Positions 1 through 8,775 of a DNA stretch of 64,000 nt are shown piece by piece (the stretch's first letter is position 1; each line of letters opens with the position of its first letter). The notes below the pieces were generated by a model, which worked only from the letters and a program-made list of their open reading frames with translations, searched no databases and was not told the DNA's origin. This stretch comes from JBKEDC01 sp047972995. Its GTDB lineage: Bacteria; Bacteroidota; Bacteroidia; Bacteroidales; Prolixibacteraceae. Location of the stretch: the NCBI GenBank assembly GCA_047972995.1, contig JBKEBD010000017.1:1-64000 (forward strand). Reading direction: 5' to 3'. A program made the position numbers and the translations under genes.

Positions 1-330
1 AAGCTCCGTAGCTGTGGAAACTGCATTTGTTTTGTAATCTTTACCTCCGAATTTAAATGTTATATAGTATTTTGCAGCTACTTTTGATATGTATGTCTCG
101 GTGTCGGAGTCTATTAAGTTTGCATTGTTAGCATTGTCAACCTCATACCACTGTATGTTAGTATAACCGGAGGGAAGGTTTATTGCTTTAAGCGTAACCT
201 GATTAGGAGTAGTGCAGTAGTCGAGGTCGATAGTAACCTCTGTATTTAATGTTTGGGCATTAGTGTGGCTGATGTTGAAAAAGCTCAACACCGATGCAAG
301 TCCGATATATAATAACAATAATTTTCTCAT
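1..330 (-). CDS. Secreted protein, N-terminal part only (runs off the left edge)
   Basis: An open frame of 110 codons reads leftwards from an ATG at 328-330 and is still open at base 1. It begins with a classical signal peptide: MRK, then a hydrophobic LLLLYIGLASVLSFF core, with likely cleavage after TNA in SHTNAQ. The mature part is rich in Asn, Thr and Tyr and contains an IQWYE segment of the sort found in Ig-like or PKD-like beta-sandwich domains of large Bacteroidota surface proteins. Function cannot be assigned because the C-terminus lies outside the window. It lies downstream of mtaB in the same direction but is separated from it by 170 bp containing a strong hairpin, so it is probably a separate unit. 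Confidence 0.6.
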   Translation of the reverse strand, partial: MRKLLLLYIGLASVLSFFNISHTNAQTLNTEVTIDLDYCTTPNQVTLKAINLPSGYTNIQWYEVDNANNANLIDSDTETYISKVAAKYYITFKFGGKDYKTNAVSTATEL

Positions 331-454
331 AACGCTTGAATTTGAAGTTGAAACGTGCTGATGTTGTTGAAACCTAGTTATACAGGAGCAAATTAAACGC
401 TATTTTTTTAAAAGCATTATTAGTTGTATAAACAAATAATATAGTGGTACATGA

Positions 455-482
455 CATCTAATTGATAACTATCAATTAGATG
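455..482 (-). terminator. 13-bp inverted repeat downstream of mtaB
   Basis: CATCTAATTGATA at 455-467 and its perfect complement TATCAATTAGATG at 470-482 leave a 2-nt loop. It lies just past the mtaB stop codon (501). There is no T-run on the minus strand, so it may be an mRNA 3'-end hairpin rather than a classical intrinsic terminator. Confidence 0.4.
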
Positions 483-500
483 CCCTCGCTTATTGCTAAA

Positions 501-1835
501 CTAAGTTGTTGCAATGAGCACGGCTTTCTCGCCATAGCCCTCAATGCCTGTAATTCGCACCTGATAGAACGCATTGCGCTGCAACCCTTCACCCACTATA
601 CGAAGGGGAAGGTAGTGTTCGCCATAGCCTTTGGCACGCTTCTGACTGTCGAAACCTTCGGTGAGCATGGTTTGCGTTTTCCCGATGAAGCTTTTCAGAT
701 ATTTGGTGCGCTCTTCCTCCGCAATGGTGCGGAGTTGTTCAGAACGTTCCGATTTTACCGTGCCGTTGATATGATTCTCCATACGCTCGGCTTTAGTTCC
801 TCGGCGTACCGAATATTTAAAAGTATGAACGTGTCCGAAGTTTAACTCTTTCACAGCGTTAATGCTTTCTTCAAATTCAGAATCTGTTTCCCCGGGGAAT
901 CCCACAATTAAGTCGGTAGTGAAATTAAAATTGGGTATCACTGAGCGAAAATGAGCCACCGTATTGTTGAAATCTTCTCGACTATGCATTCTTCTCATGC
1001 GTTTCAGCACCTCGTTTGAACCCGACTGTAAACAAAGATGCAAGTGTGGTGTGAGTTTGGGGTGCTTGAATAGTTCCACAAAATCATTGGTAAAACCATC
1101 TGGCTCAAGCGAAGAAATACGCACACGGAAGTCGCCTTCAATTTCTAGAATAGCCAGAATGACATCTTCCACACGCTTACCTTCCCAATCATATCTGCCA
1201 ATATTAACACCTGTTATAACCAATTCTTTAAAACCATTGGCTAAGGTGTTCTCTACATTCTTAATAATATTGGGTAGCGGACGACTAGTTGCTCGTCCGC
1301 GAACAGTAGGGATGATGCAGTAAGAGCAGAAGTTGTTGCAACCATCTTGAATTTTAATAGAGCTTCGGGTGTGCAGGCTTTTATCTACCGTATTGAATTG
1401 AAATACATTGGCATTGAGCTTATCGGGGTGAGTCATCTCGCCCGAAAAGTGCGATTCTACCAAGTTGAGAATCGAGCCTTTGCGGTTGTTTTCCACCACA
1501 TAGGTAATTTTATCTTCGCTTTCTAATTTTTCTTTATAATTATTTACCATGCAACCGGTAACTACTACCACCGAACCTTGGTTGTTTCGGGCTGCCTGAC
1601 TAATAATATTGCGCGATTTTTGGTCGCTTTGATTAGTAACAGTGCAAGTGTTTACTACTACTACATCAGCTTTTTCTTTAAAATCTACTACCTCATATCC
1701 GGCATTATCAAATTCGGTGACTAATGCATCGGTTTCATATTGATTTAATCGGCAACCGAGAGTTTTAAATGCTATTGTTTTTGTGTGCGGAGTTCGAAGT
1801 GCGGAGTTCGAAGTCGTTATATTAAATGTTTTCAT
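501..1835 (-). CDS. mtaB: tRNA (N6-L-threonylcarbamoyladenosine(37)-C2)-methylthiotransferase MtaB
   Basis: This radical-SAM methylthiotransferase converts t6A37 to ms2t6A in tRNAs that read ANN codons. The 444-residue product has the three N-terminal cluster cysteines (C28 in TLGCRLNQYETDA, C64 in NTCTVT, C95 in TGCMV) and the radical-SAM CxxxCxxC at C166/C170/C173 (GCNNFCSYC), followed by a C-terminal TRAM-like region. The GCRLNQ.E motif separates MtaB from MiaB, which has GCQMN. The ATG at 1835 is used because no other ATG lies upstream of the conserved KTLGC. The first ~18 codons are partly made of 14-bp tandem units that also occur upstream of the start, so the N-terminus is unusual. It follows miaB by about 50 bp in the same direction. 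The t6A substrate needs TsaC, also encoded in this window. Confidence 0.93.
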   Translation of the reverse strand: MKTFNITTSNSALRTPHTKTIAFKTLGCRLNQYETDALVTEFDNAGYEVVDFKEKADVVVVNTCTVTNQSDQKSRNIISQAARNNQGSVVVVTGCMVNNYKEKLESEDKITYVVENNRKGSILNLVESHFSGEMTHPDKLNANVFQFNTVDKSLHTRSSIKIQDGCNNFCSYCIIPTVRGRATSRPLPNIIKNVENTLANGFKELVITGVNIGRYDWEGKRVEDVILAILEIEGDFRVRISSLEPDGFTNDFVELFKHPKLTPHLHLCLQSGSNEVLKRMRRMHSREDFNNTVAHFRSVIPNFNFTTDLIVGFPGETDSEFEESINAVKELNFGHVHTFKYSVRRGTKAERMENHINGTVKSERSEQLRTIAEEERTKYLKSFIGKTQTMLTEGFDSQKRAKGYGEHYLPLRIVGEGLQRNAFYQVRITGIEGYGEKAVLIATT

Positions 1836-1880
1836 GGGCTTGTTTGTTGTATAGTTCTTAGTGCGGAGTTCTTAGTGCGA
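1785..1880. repeat. 14-bp tandem repeat units around the mtaB start codon
   Basis: Two perfect tandem copies of GTGCGGAGTTCGAA lie at 1785-1798 and 1799-1812, inside the mtaB reading frame. Related units lie just upstream of the start codon: GTGCGGAGTTCTTA at 1861-1874, with partial units on either side. A similar degenerate string (GTGCGAAGTAGCCGGGTGCGAAG) is seen near 3338-3360, upstream of miaB. Confidence 0.6.
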
Positions 1881-1889
1881 ACTTTGCAC

Positions 1890-3218
1890 TTAAACAAGCT
1901 CCCCCGCCAGCGAAAACGTTGCTGCTTCGGTTACTTTCACGGTAACAATCTGTCCTTCGAGTTCTGGATATTTAGCATCGAGGCGAAGTGTAATTTTCCC
2001 TTCGGTTAAGCCGGTGCTTAGTCCTGAGCGTTGATCAATGCCTGTAACGAGCATACGAACTTCCTTACCTACTAGCTTTTCGTTGTAGGCAGCAGTGTGT
2101 ATGCGCATTTCTTCGGTGAGCTCGTGGAAGCGTTTTTTCTTAATTTCTTGGTCTATTTCGTCTTCCCACTTATAGCTTACCGCTCCGGGACGTGGCGAAT
2201 ACATGGCGATAAATGCCATATTGAACTTAAATTCACGGAATGCAGCCACGGTGTTTTGGAAAGCTTCGTCGCTTTCGCCCGTGAAGCCCACAATGATATC
2301 GGTGAATAGGGTTGCAGTAGGTAGCAGCTCGCGGATATTAGCCACAATCTCACGATATTTATCGAGTTTGTGCTTGCGATTCATCTTTTGCAGCACCTCA
2401 TTGTCGCCACTTTGCAGCGGTAGGTTTACTTGCTTAGCCAAAACCGGATATTCAGCAATCACTTCAATTACCTCACGAGTCATATCGTGGGGGTGAGGCG
2501 AAGTGAAATAGAGCCAAAAATCTTTGCCCGATTCATTGCCATACTTACCCACTTGGCGCAGGAGTTCGGCGAAGTTAATCTCCTCGCCCTTTTTGTCCAA
2601 GCCATAAGAGTTCACATTTTGCCCAAGCAAAGTAATTGATTTATAGCCTCTATCTACCAAGTCTTTCACTTCTTGCAGAATCTCGGTTGAGGGGCGCGAC
2701 ACTTCTCGTCCGCGCGTGTAAGGCACGGCACAATAGGTGCAAAATTTATCGCAACCATTTTGAATAGGCACAAAAGCCTCATAGGTTGATTCGTACTTGG
2801 GCTTGATTTGCCACAAGTCGAAAATATGTTCGTTTTTGGGTAGCTTGGGCTCTTCTACGCGCGAAGAAACAGCCGTGGTAACACCATAGCTTTTTATCAG
2901 GTCGGGGAAGCTGCTCAGTTCGCTCATCGGAAAAATAATATCGAATTGTTTCAGCAATTTCTCTTTGTCGGTGGGCAATACGCAGCCAGAAAGGAATGTG
3001 ATGAGGTTTCGTTTGCTCTTAGCACGATTCCAATGGGCAATTTTATTATATACTTTATCGATAGGTTTTTGGCGTACCGAACAAGCCAAGATGCCAAGCA
3101 AGTTAGCTTCATCTTCGTTTTCCGTGCGCTGATAGCCCATTTTCTCCAACACCGCTGCTACGCGTTCGCTGTCGGAAAGATTCATTTGGCAACCTAAGGT
3201 TATTAAGTGATATTTCAT
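1890..3218 (-). CDS. miaB: MiaB-type tRNA methylthiotransferase (ms2i6A37 synthase)
   Basis: Radical-SAM enzyme predicted to add the methylthio group at C2 of i6A37 in tRNAs reading UNN codons. The 442-residue protein has C10 in the MiaB hallmark LGCQMNLSDSE, C46 in ACSVRQK, C79 in SGCVLP, and the radical-SAM triad C156/C160/C163 in GCDKFCTYC. A TRAM-like C-terminus follows. The start is the ATG directly before KYHLITLGCQMN. The second cysteine is set in GILACSVRQ rather than the usual NTCSVR, and the overall wording differs from the MiaB I recall from Bacteroides (YGCQMNVADSE), so it may be a divergent or acquired version or a second paralogue. It lies immediately upstream of mtaB in the same direction, a likely two-gene tRNA-modification unit. 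Confidence 0.88.
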   Translation of the reverse strand: MKYHLITLGCQMNLSDSERVAAVLEKMGYQRTENEDEANLLGILACSVRQKPIDKVYNKIAHWNRAKSKRNLITFLSGCVLPTDKEKLLKQFDIIFPMSELSSFPDLIKSYGVTTAVSSRVEEPKLPKNEHIFDLWQIKPKYESTYEAFVPIQNGCDKFCTYCAVPYTRGREVSRPSTEILQEVKDLVDRGYKSITLLGQNVNSYGLDKKGEEINFAELLRQVGKYGNESGKDFWLYFTSPHPHDMTREVIEVIAEYPVLAKQVNLPLQSGDNEVLQKMNRKHKLDKYREIVANIRELLPTATLFTDIIVGFTGESDEAFQNTVAAFREFKFNMAFIAMYSPRPGAVSYKWEDEIDQEIKKKRFHELTEEMRIHTAAYNEKLVGKEVRMLVTGIDQRSGLSTGLTEGKITLRLDAKYPELEGQIVTVKVTEAATFSLAGELV

Positions 3219-3424
3219 GTGTTTATAATTTGCTTTTTAGTTGTCACATATATCTCACATGAAATTCTAATCATTTTCCTGTGTGAAAATTAAATGATTA
3301 GAATTTACATGTTCGTTTCATTTGAATGTAATTCTAGTGCGAAGTAGCCGGGTGCGAAGAGCAAGGCTACCGCATTGTTGTTTATTTAGAATAGACAAAG
3401 ATAGGGAATAAAAGGTACGAAGTG

Positions 3425-4426
3425 CTAATTGTATGTGCCTAAATCCCAAATGTGGTCATATTCGTAACCATCAGAAAAAAGATATGCGCCTACAGAGCCT
3501 GCCGTGTGTCCTGCAATGAAGCACGAACACTTGGAAAGCATGTAAACAGAAACAAGGTATTCCTTGGCTATTTCAATTTTGTTGTTTTCTGCAATTTCCG
3601 ATAAATAGCTCACCTGTGCCAGTTCATCGGCGTTGTACAAGCGTTGCTGATTGGTGATGAGCTTAGCCCCAAATTCGGCTTTAAATTTCGCCACCACTTC
3701 GACATCTTCGCTAGCTAAAAATAATTTCGTGCATTGCTGTGCTTGCATTACCTCTCTGGCTTCAGCAATAAGCTGATCTACATCGGGCTGAATGGGGTGA
3801 TATTTTGGTTTTTTCAACAGGTAGTCGGTTCCTCTGCAAAGCACGCCAAGCACACGGTGCTTGCCCAACAGCTCTTCCGCCTTTTGCGTGCACACTTCTT
3901 GCATGGGCGCACTTAGCTTGATGTATTGTTTAAATTCTTCGCGAAGAGCCGATGCATTTTTAGTTAGCCGTTTAAGCTGCAATTTTTGCGATGCCTTATA
4001 GCTAGGGCGAGAAAAAGGCTTACTAAAAATAATGTTCCTCGATTTCTTAATGTTGTAGAGGTGGTAGTTGTCGGGTTGTTTAAAGAAAATCTCCCACACG
4101 TTGTCGTGAATTGTATTTGCTTTTTGATATTGATTCGGGAAATTCTGCATATCTACCACAGGGGTGTATCCATGCTCTTTGGCGTAAGCTGCGTGCAAGA
4201 AAATGGCTTTCACAAAAGCAAATAACCCTGCGGTTTCATCAACCACACCACCAATAATGTAAAACCGTAGGTTTTGATGTTCGCAACCATATTTAGAGCG
4301 AATGGTTTTCTTGAAATGCTCGTTTTTGTAGTAGCCATAGCGTTGCGCTAGCTCCTTAATAAAAGGTCTTTTTTGCTTTATTGATTCTAGCATGAAATCT
4401 AAATATATAGAAACTTGAGGGCGCAA
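3425..4426 (-). CDS. Fucosyltransferase-like glycosyltransferase
   Basis: A 333-residue protein with no signal peptide or membrane segment. The central part, VLGVLCRGTDY followed by KPKYHPIQPD and then LFLASED, resembles the donor-binding motif of O-/alpha-1,6-fucosyltransferase-like enzymes (family shape xRxTDY...KP..HP.QP...ED). The C-terminal GHTAGSVGA fits the second half of such a GT-B fold. It is probably a cytoplasmic enzyme adding a sugar to a capsule, O-antigen or surface glycan. No other polysaccharide genes are adjacent, so donor and acceptor are unknown. The start is uncertain: an ATG 11 codons in (MLESIKQKRPF) is equally plausible. Family assignment rests on recalled motifs only. 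Confidence 0.5.
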   Translation of the reverse strand: MRPQVSIYLDFMLESIKQKRPFIKELAQRYGYYKNEHFKKTIRSKYGCEHQNLRFYIIGGVVDETAGLFAFVKAIFLHAAYAKEHGYTPVVDMQNFPNQYQKANTIHDNVWEIFFKQPDNYHLYNIKKSRNIIFSKPFSRPSYKASQKLQLKRLTKNASALREEFKQYIKLSAPMQEVCTQKAEELLGKHRVLGVLCRGTDYLLKKPKYHPIQPDVDQLIAEAREVMQAQQCTKLFLASEDVEVVAKFKAEFGAKLITNQQRLYNADELAQVSYLSEIAENNKIEIAKEYLVSVYMLSKCSCFIAGHTAGSVGAYLFSDGYEYDHIWDLGTYN

Positions 4427-4522
4427 AGATAAAGAATTTTTAGTGCTCTTTTTGGCGAGACCGAATAAATGGTCTATTTTTAGAGCTCAATATAAAGAGA
4501 AACTAATTTTAAAAGCAAGAGT

Positions 4523-5227
4523 ATGAAAAACATGATGGTTTTAATGGTGTGCCTTTTGGGAGCATTCTCATCGGTAGCGCAAAATGCAAACGTGATTAGC
4601 GTGCAAGGAAATGCTGAATTTTTCGAAGTGCCAGAAATGATGTGTGTTGATATTTCTGTTAGTTCGAAGGCAGAATCTTATGGCAAGGCGGCAGAAGACT
4701 TAATGCTTAATTACAAAGAAGCCGAACGAGTTTTCGAACAAGAGGGAATTAAAAAAGATCTACTCAAATCAAGTGCCATTTCCGTGTCGGAGAATTACAC
4801 TTGGAGTGACAATGAACGCAAACCAGATGGCTATGTGGGAAACATGAGCGTAAGACTGAAAGTGCCCTATACGGTAGATATGATGAACCGCGTAATGCAA
4901 GCACTGAAGGCCGAAGAGCTAAAATCGGGCTACAGATTGCGTTTCGAATTGAGCGAAAAACAGAAAGAAGCCATATTGAAACACGTGATTGACGAAGCGG
5001 TGAAAGATGCAAAAATCAAGGCAGGCTACCTAGCCGATGCTTTGGGTGTTAAATTAGCTCGAGTGGTTAGCGTGAATTTCGATGCGAACCAAACGAATAC
5101 GGGTACTTTCTTCGTTCGAGGGGCTAATGAATTGAACAGTATGTCGGCAAAAGCGGCTGACTTTGAGCTAACACCTCAAGAACTTAGTGTGCAAAAAACC
5201 GTTGATGTGGTGTGGTCTATTAAATAA
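4523..5227 (+). CDS. SIMPL-domain (DUF541) exported protein
   Basis: The 234-residue product starts with a signal peptide (MKNMMVLMVCLLGAFSSVAQ, cleavage around residue 19-20). It continues as one SIMPL/DUF541 domain: the NVISVQGNAEFFEVPE start, the middle GYVGNMSVRLKV, and the late AIKAGYLADALGVKL-like segment and VDVVWSI end. SIMPL proteins are exported, form oligomers in related bacteria, and have no established enzymatic activity. The gene is followed after 95 bp by murB in the same direction; the pair may be co-transcribed but no functional link is known. Confidence 0.85.
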   Translation: MKNMMVLMVCLLGAFSSVAQNANVISVQGNAEFFEVPEMMCVDISVSSKAESYGKAAEDLMLNYKEAERVFEQEGIKKDLLKSSAISVSENYTWSDNERKPDGYVGNMSVRLKVPYTVDMMNRVMQALKAEELKSGYRLRFELSEKQKEAILKHVIDEAVKDAKIKAGYLADALGVKLARVVSVNFDANQTNTGTFFVRGANELNSMSAKAADFELTPQELSVQKTVDVVWSIK

Positions 5228-5321
5228 GATAAGCTATTAATGAGCAACACCGAGCTAACCTAAAGCCATAAAGTTTAGTGTTCTGAGCGCACTTGGCAAG
5301 CTGAATTAAAAAAAATAGACC

Positions 5322-6344
5322 ATGATTTCTTTCAAAGAAAACCAACCTTTAAAGACCTATAATACCTTCCATATTGATGCAAGGGCACGTTATTTTTTCG
5401 CATATACCCAAAAAGAAGATTTGCTTCTTTTTTTGAATGATTTCCCACAATGGAAATCTTTGCCCCGCTTTGTGTTGGGGGGGGGGAGTAACCTGTTGCC
5501 CGTAGCCGATTTCGAAGGCTTGGTCATTCACCCCCAATTGATGGGCATGAATTTGCTTCGCGAAGATAATAATCATGTTTATGTGGAAGTGGGAGCCGGC
5601 GAAACATGGGATGATGTGGTGGCATATGCAGTGCAAAACAATTGGGGTGGCATAGAAAATCTATCGCTCATTCCGGGAACGGCAGGGGCTGCAGCGGTGC
5701 AAAACATTGGAGCTTATGGTGCAGAAGCATCGCAAAGCATTGTGGAAGTGCGAGGTTTTGACTTGCAAACCATGGAAGAACGAGCAATTTTAGTTCAGGA
5801 TTGTGCTTATGGCTATCGCGATAGCATATTCAAACAAGAGTTGAAAGAACGTTTTGTCATTCATTCGGTGGTGCTTCAGCTGCAAAAAAAACTACAATTT
5901 CAGGTGGACTATGGCAGCTTGCAAGATGAAATAGCAAGCTTGGGTGAGTTGAACTTGGCAAATATCCGCCAAGCCATCATTAGCGTGCGAGAATCGAAAT
6001 TGCCCGATACGGAGCACGTGGGGTCGGCCGGAAGTTTCTTTATGAACCCGGTGGTTGATGCAGCAAAAGGAGAAGCTTTGAAAAACGATTACCCCATCAT
6101 GCCAACTTATCCGGTAGATGAAGACCAAATTAAACTCGCTGCAGGTTGGCTCATTGAGCAGTGTGGTTGGAAGGGATTTAGAAATGGCGATGCGGGAGTT
6201 TATGCTCATCAAGCTTTGGTGCTCGTAAACCATGGCAATGCCACAGGGGCCCAGATAGTGAATCTAGCTCAACAAATTCAGCAATCGGTGCAAACCAAAT
6301 TTGGCGTGAGCATTACACCCGAAGTTTATTATTTGGGCTTGTAA
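5322..6344 (+). CDS. murB: UDP-N-acetylmuramate dehydrogenase MurB
   Basis: Flavoprotein that reduces UDP-N-acetylenolpyruvylglucosamine to UDP-N-acetylmuramate with NADPH, in cytoplasmic peptidoglycan synthesis. The 340-residue length matches type I (E. coli-like) MurB. The FAD-binding motif LGGGSNLL is at about residues 52-59, the conserved LSLIPGTAGAAAVQNIGAYG at about 115-134, YGYRDSIFK at about 165, and the catalytic GSAGSFFMNP segment (Ser) at about 235-244. The codons for the glycine run LGGGS form an uninterrupted run of ten G residues, which is unusual in an essential gene. A bidirectional terminator follows. Confidence 0.95.
   Translation: MISFKENQPLKTYNTFHIDARARYFFAYTQKEDLLLFLNDFPQWKSLPRFVLGGGSNLLPVADFEGLVIHPQLMGMNLLREDNNHVYVEVGAGETWDDVVAYAVQNNWGGIENLSLIPGTAGAAAVQNIGAYGAEASQSIVEVRGFDLQTMEERAILVQDCAYGYRDSIFKQELKERFVIHSVVLQLQKKLQFQVDYGSLQDEIASLGELNLANIRQAIISVRESKLPDTEHVGSAGSFFMNPVVDAAKGEALKNDYPIMPTYPVDEDQIKLAAGWLIEQCGWKGFRNGDAGVYAHQALVLVNHGNATGAQIVNLAQQIQQSVQTKFGVSITPEVYYLGL
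5477..5486 (+). repeat. Ten-base G homopolymer inside murB
   Basis: TTG GGG GGG GGG AGT encodes LGGGS of the FAD-binding motif. A run of ten G is prone to slipped-strand mispairing, and to sequencing error. The frame is intact as given. Confidence 0.9.
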
Positions 6345-6365
6345 AGCACGGGTTTATGCAAACGC

Positions 6366-6407
6366 AAAAAAGCTGCAAACAAATTTTATTGCTTGCAGCT
6401 TTTTTTA
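6366..6407. terminator. Bidirectional terminator between murB and rprY
   Basis: AAAAAAGCTGCAA at 6366-6378 pairs with TTGCAGCTTTTTT, followed by further T. The A-run on the left makes a T-run for the opposing rprY transcript. It sits between the convergent murB and rprY genes. Confidence 0.85.
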
Positions 6408-6458
6408 TGCAACGACAGCTACGAGGTAGGTTTGTGCATCCCCCTTTGCGGAATTTCC

Positions 6459-7169
6459 TTAAATATCGTCGCAAACTAATTTATAACCTTTACCATGCAC
6501 GTTGATGATTTCAACATTAGGCTCTGGGCGAAGGTGTTTGCGCAATTTAGTGATGTAAACATCCATACTTCGTGCGTTGAAGTAGTTGTCGTCCATCCAA
6601 ATTGTTTTAAGTGCGAAATTACGCTCTAAGATATTGTTGGCATTAGTACAAAGAAGTTTTAATAATTCCGACTCTTTTGTAGTAAGCTTTGTTTTTTCTT
6701 CATTCGTAGAATCAGTAAGTACTTGTTTTCTTGGGTCGAATGCAAACTTACCTAGTTTATAAACCACTTGATCATTTACATCGTGTGCATGGTTCTTTTC
6801 TGTACGTCGAAGAATAGCCTCAATACGCAAGATTAATTCTTCCATACTGAATGGCTTAGTGATGTAATCATCGGCACCACTCTTGAAGCCTTCCAAGATA
6901 TCTTCTTTCATGTTTTTTGCCGAAAGGAAGATGATAGGCACTTCTTGATTGATATGACGAATGTCGGTTGCTACCGTGATACCATCTTTTTTAGGCATCA
7001 TTACATCTAAGATGCACAGTTGATACTGTTCGTTTTTGAATCCCTCATATGCCAATTCACCATCGGTATATAAGTCGGTATCATAGCCTTTGGCTATTAA
7101 ATACTCTTTCAACAATAACCCTAGGTTCTCGTCGTCCTCTGCTAGTAGTAGTTTTGCTCTTGTTTCCAT
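6459..7169 (-). CDS. rprY: OmpR-family response regulator (RprY-type)
   Basis: The 236-residue protein has a receiver domain (residues ~6-122: acidic pair EDDENLG, phospho-acceptor Asp in LCILDVMMPKKDG, Thr/Ser in IFLSAKN, Lys in ITKPFSMEEL). A winged-helix OmpR-type DNA-binding domain (~135-234) ends in NVEIINVHGKGYKLV. The receiver wording closely follows that recalled for Bacteroides fragilis RprY. The gene starts 5 bp after the stop of the upstream histidine kinase gene, so the two form one operon. In Bacteroides the RprXY pair is linked to stress and envelope responses; the signal here is unknown. Confidence 0.9.
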   Translation of the reverse strand: METRAKLLLAEDDENLGLLLKEYLIAKGYDTDLYTDGELAYEGFKNEQYQLCILDVMMPKKDGITVATDIRHINQEVPIIFLSAKNMKEDILEGFKSGADDYITKPFSMEELILRIEAILRRTEKNHAHDVNDQVVYKLGKFAFDPRKQVLTDSTNEEKTKLTTKESELLKLLCTNANNILERNFALKTIWMDDNYFNARSMDVYITKLRKHLRPEPNVEIINVHGKGYKLVCDDI

Positions 7170-7174
7170 CTTGT

Positions 7175-8770
7175 TTACTTGTTAAGTGGTAACGAAACAA
7201 TGAAGCGAGTGCCTTTACCAAGTGAGCTCTCAGCCTTAATTGTTCCTTTATGTATATCAATTATTTTTTTTACATAGCTAAGCCCTAATCCAAATCCTTT
7301 TACATCGTGCACATTTCCTGTAGGAACACGGAAAAAGCGCTCAAAAATCTGATCAAGGTGTTCTTTTGCAATACCAATGCCGTTATCTTCAATAGTAACC
7401 AATATGTTGTTTTCTTTGTTCTCGGTTGATATAGAGATTATTGGGGTATTTTTGCAATATTTTATTGCATTATCTAATAGATTGAAAATCACATTGGTTA
7501 TATGCACATCATCGGCAGTAATTAAATCCTCTGTGGCATTGACGTTTACATGCAATTCTCCTTGGCGATTGTTCACCTTCAGTGCAAAGCTTTTCACCAC
7601 TGTTTCTACCGTGTGGTTGAGGTGTAAATCTTTCAGTTTATATTTAATGCTACCTTCATTGTAAGCCGCCATTTGCAACACTTTCTCCACCTGATGTTTC
7701 AAACGTTGACTTTCATCGTAGATAATTCCTGCATTCTTTTCAACAAACGATGGTGTGGCAGCAATGGCAGGGTCTTTCATCATTTGACTAGCCAAGGAAA
7801 TGGTAGCAATGGGGGTTTTAAATTCGTGAGTCATGTTGTTCACAAAGTCATTTTTCATTACCGAAAGTTTTTTCTGGCGAAGAATAACCGAAATAGTATA
7901 AATGAACAAACTAATGAGCAAGAAGGTGAGTATGATCATGGGGGTGACCAATAACCCTGTTTCGCGCATGATATATTTCCCACGGTTTGGGAAGTATATT
8001 TTCAGATAGTTTGGCTTCAACGCTGTAATGTCGCGAGGAAATAGAATGTTTCGATATTCTATTTGTTCGCCAGGCTTATAGTCTTTAGAACCAAAGATGA
8101 ATTGCTCTTTTCCTAGCGGATAGGATTTCACGGCATAACGATAATTGAGGTCGATGCCATTTTCGCGCAATTGGTTGCGAAGAGTTAGTTCTAATCGGTT
8201 TTGTTGAATACGCTTGCGGAGTGGCAATTGCGAAAAATAACGTTGATACTCGAAAATGCGGTAAGCATTGGCACGCTCGTCCAAACGGCGCTCATATTCT
8301 TCAATGAAATAACTATCGTTATCGTGGAAGACATCAAAGGCCGATGGGTATTGCCCCGGAAGACCACGCTCACTATCGCTATCTCGGGGTTGTGCAATCT
8401 GCCCTAAAATGTGCTTCTTCGAATAGCTGATATTGTAAGGACTATTGCCAAGTTGTTTCGACAGTTGAAAACTATGGTCGGTTGAAGAGTTAGTTATTCG
8501 GTTCGATGAAAATAACTCTTGGGTTTTGTCAAGTGGATTTCTACTGCTTTTTTTGTTGCGGTTAGCGGTGAGGTGAGCATTGTATACCAAGCTAATTTCG
8601 TCGCGTTCAATTTTATCAATGGTTTGGTTTAACGCGCGGTTAACAACTTGGTTGAACTGCTGCTCTCGAATAATGTAGGCATTGCGCATAGATATGGCTT
8701 GAACTGCTATCAAGCTGGTCAATATGGCCACCATGGCTACAACTAATGCTATTATTACCTTTCTACTCAT
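7175..8770 (-). CDS. rprX: Sensor histidine kinase (RprX-type)
   Basis: A 531-residue inner-membrane kinase. TM1 is at residues ~5-25 (VIIALVVAMVAILTSLIAVQA). A ~240-residue periplasmic region follows, then TM2 at about 270-292 (LLVTPMIILTFLLISLFIYT). HisKA has the phospho-accepting His in NMTHEFKTPI, and the HATPase_c domain has N box NLLDNAIKYC, G1 EDNGIGI, and G2 GFGLGLSYV. It phosphorylates the RprY-type regulator encoded immediately downstream. A clear Bacteroidota promoter ends only 6 nt before the ATG, so the message may be leaderless. A MITE-like element lies directly upstream of that promoter. Confidence 0.9.
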   Translation of the reverse strand: MSRKVIIALVVAMVAILTSLIAVQAISMRNAYIIREQQFNQVVNRALNQTIDKIERDEISLVYNAHLTANRNKKSSRNPLDKTQELFSSNRITNSSTDHSFQLSKQLGNSPYNISYSKKHILGQIAQPRDSDSERGLPGQYPSAFDVFHDNDSYFIEEYERRLDERANAYRIFEYQRYFSQLPLRKRIQQNRLELTLRNQLRENGIDLNYRYAVKSYPLGKEQFIFGSKDYKPGEQIEYRNILFPRDITALKPNYLKIYFPNRGKYIMRETGLLVTPMIILTFLLISLFIYTISVILRQKKLSVMKNDFVNNMTHEFKTPIATISLASQMMKDPAIAATPSFVEKNAGIIYDESQRLKHQVEKVLQMAAYNEGSIKYKLKDLHLNHTVETVVKSFALKVNNRQGELHVNVNATEDLITADDVHITNVIFNLLDNAIKYCKNTPIISISTENKENNILVTIEDNGIGIAKEHLDQIFERFFRVPTGNVHDVKGFGLGLSYVKKIIDIHKGTIKAESSLGKGTRFIVSLPLNK

Positions 8771-8775
8771 AAAAG

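Noticed and set aside
480..845. Plus-strand frame of 121 codons near the left edge
   Set aside because: Antisense to the conserved C-terminal half of mtaB; composition is that of a shadow frame.
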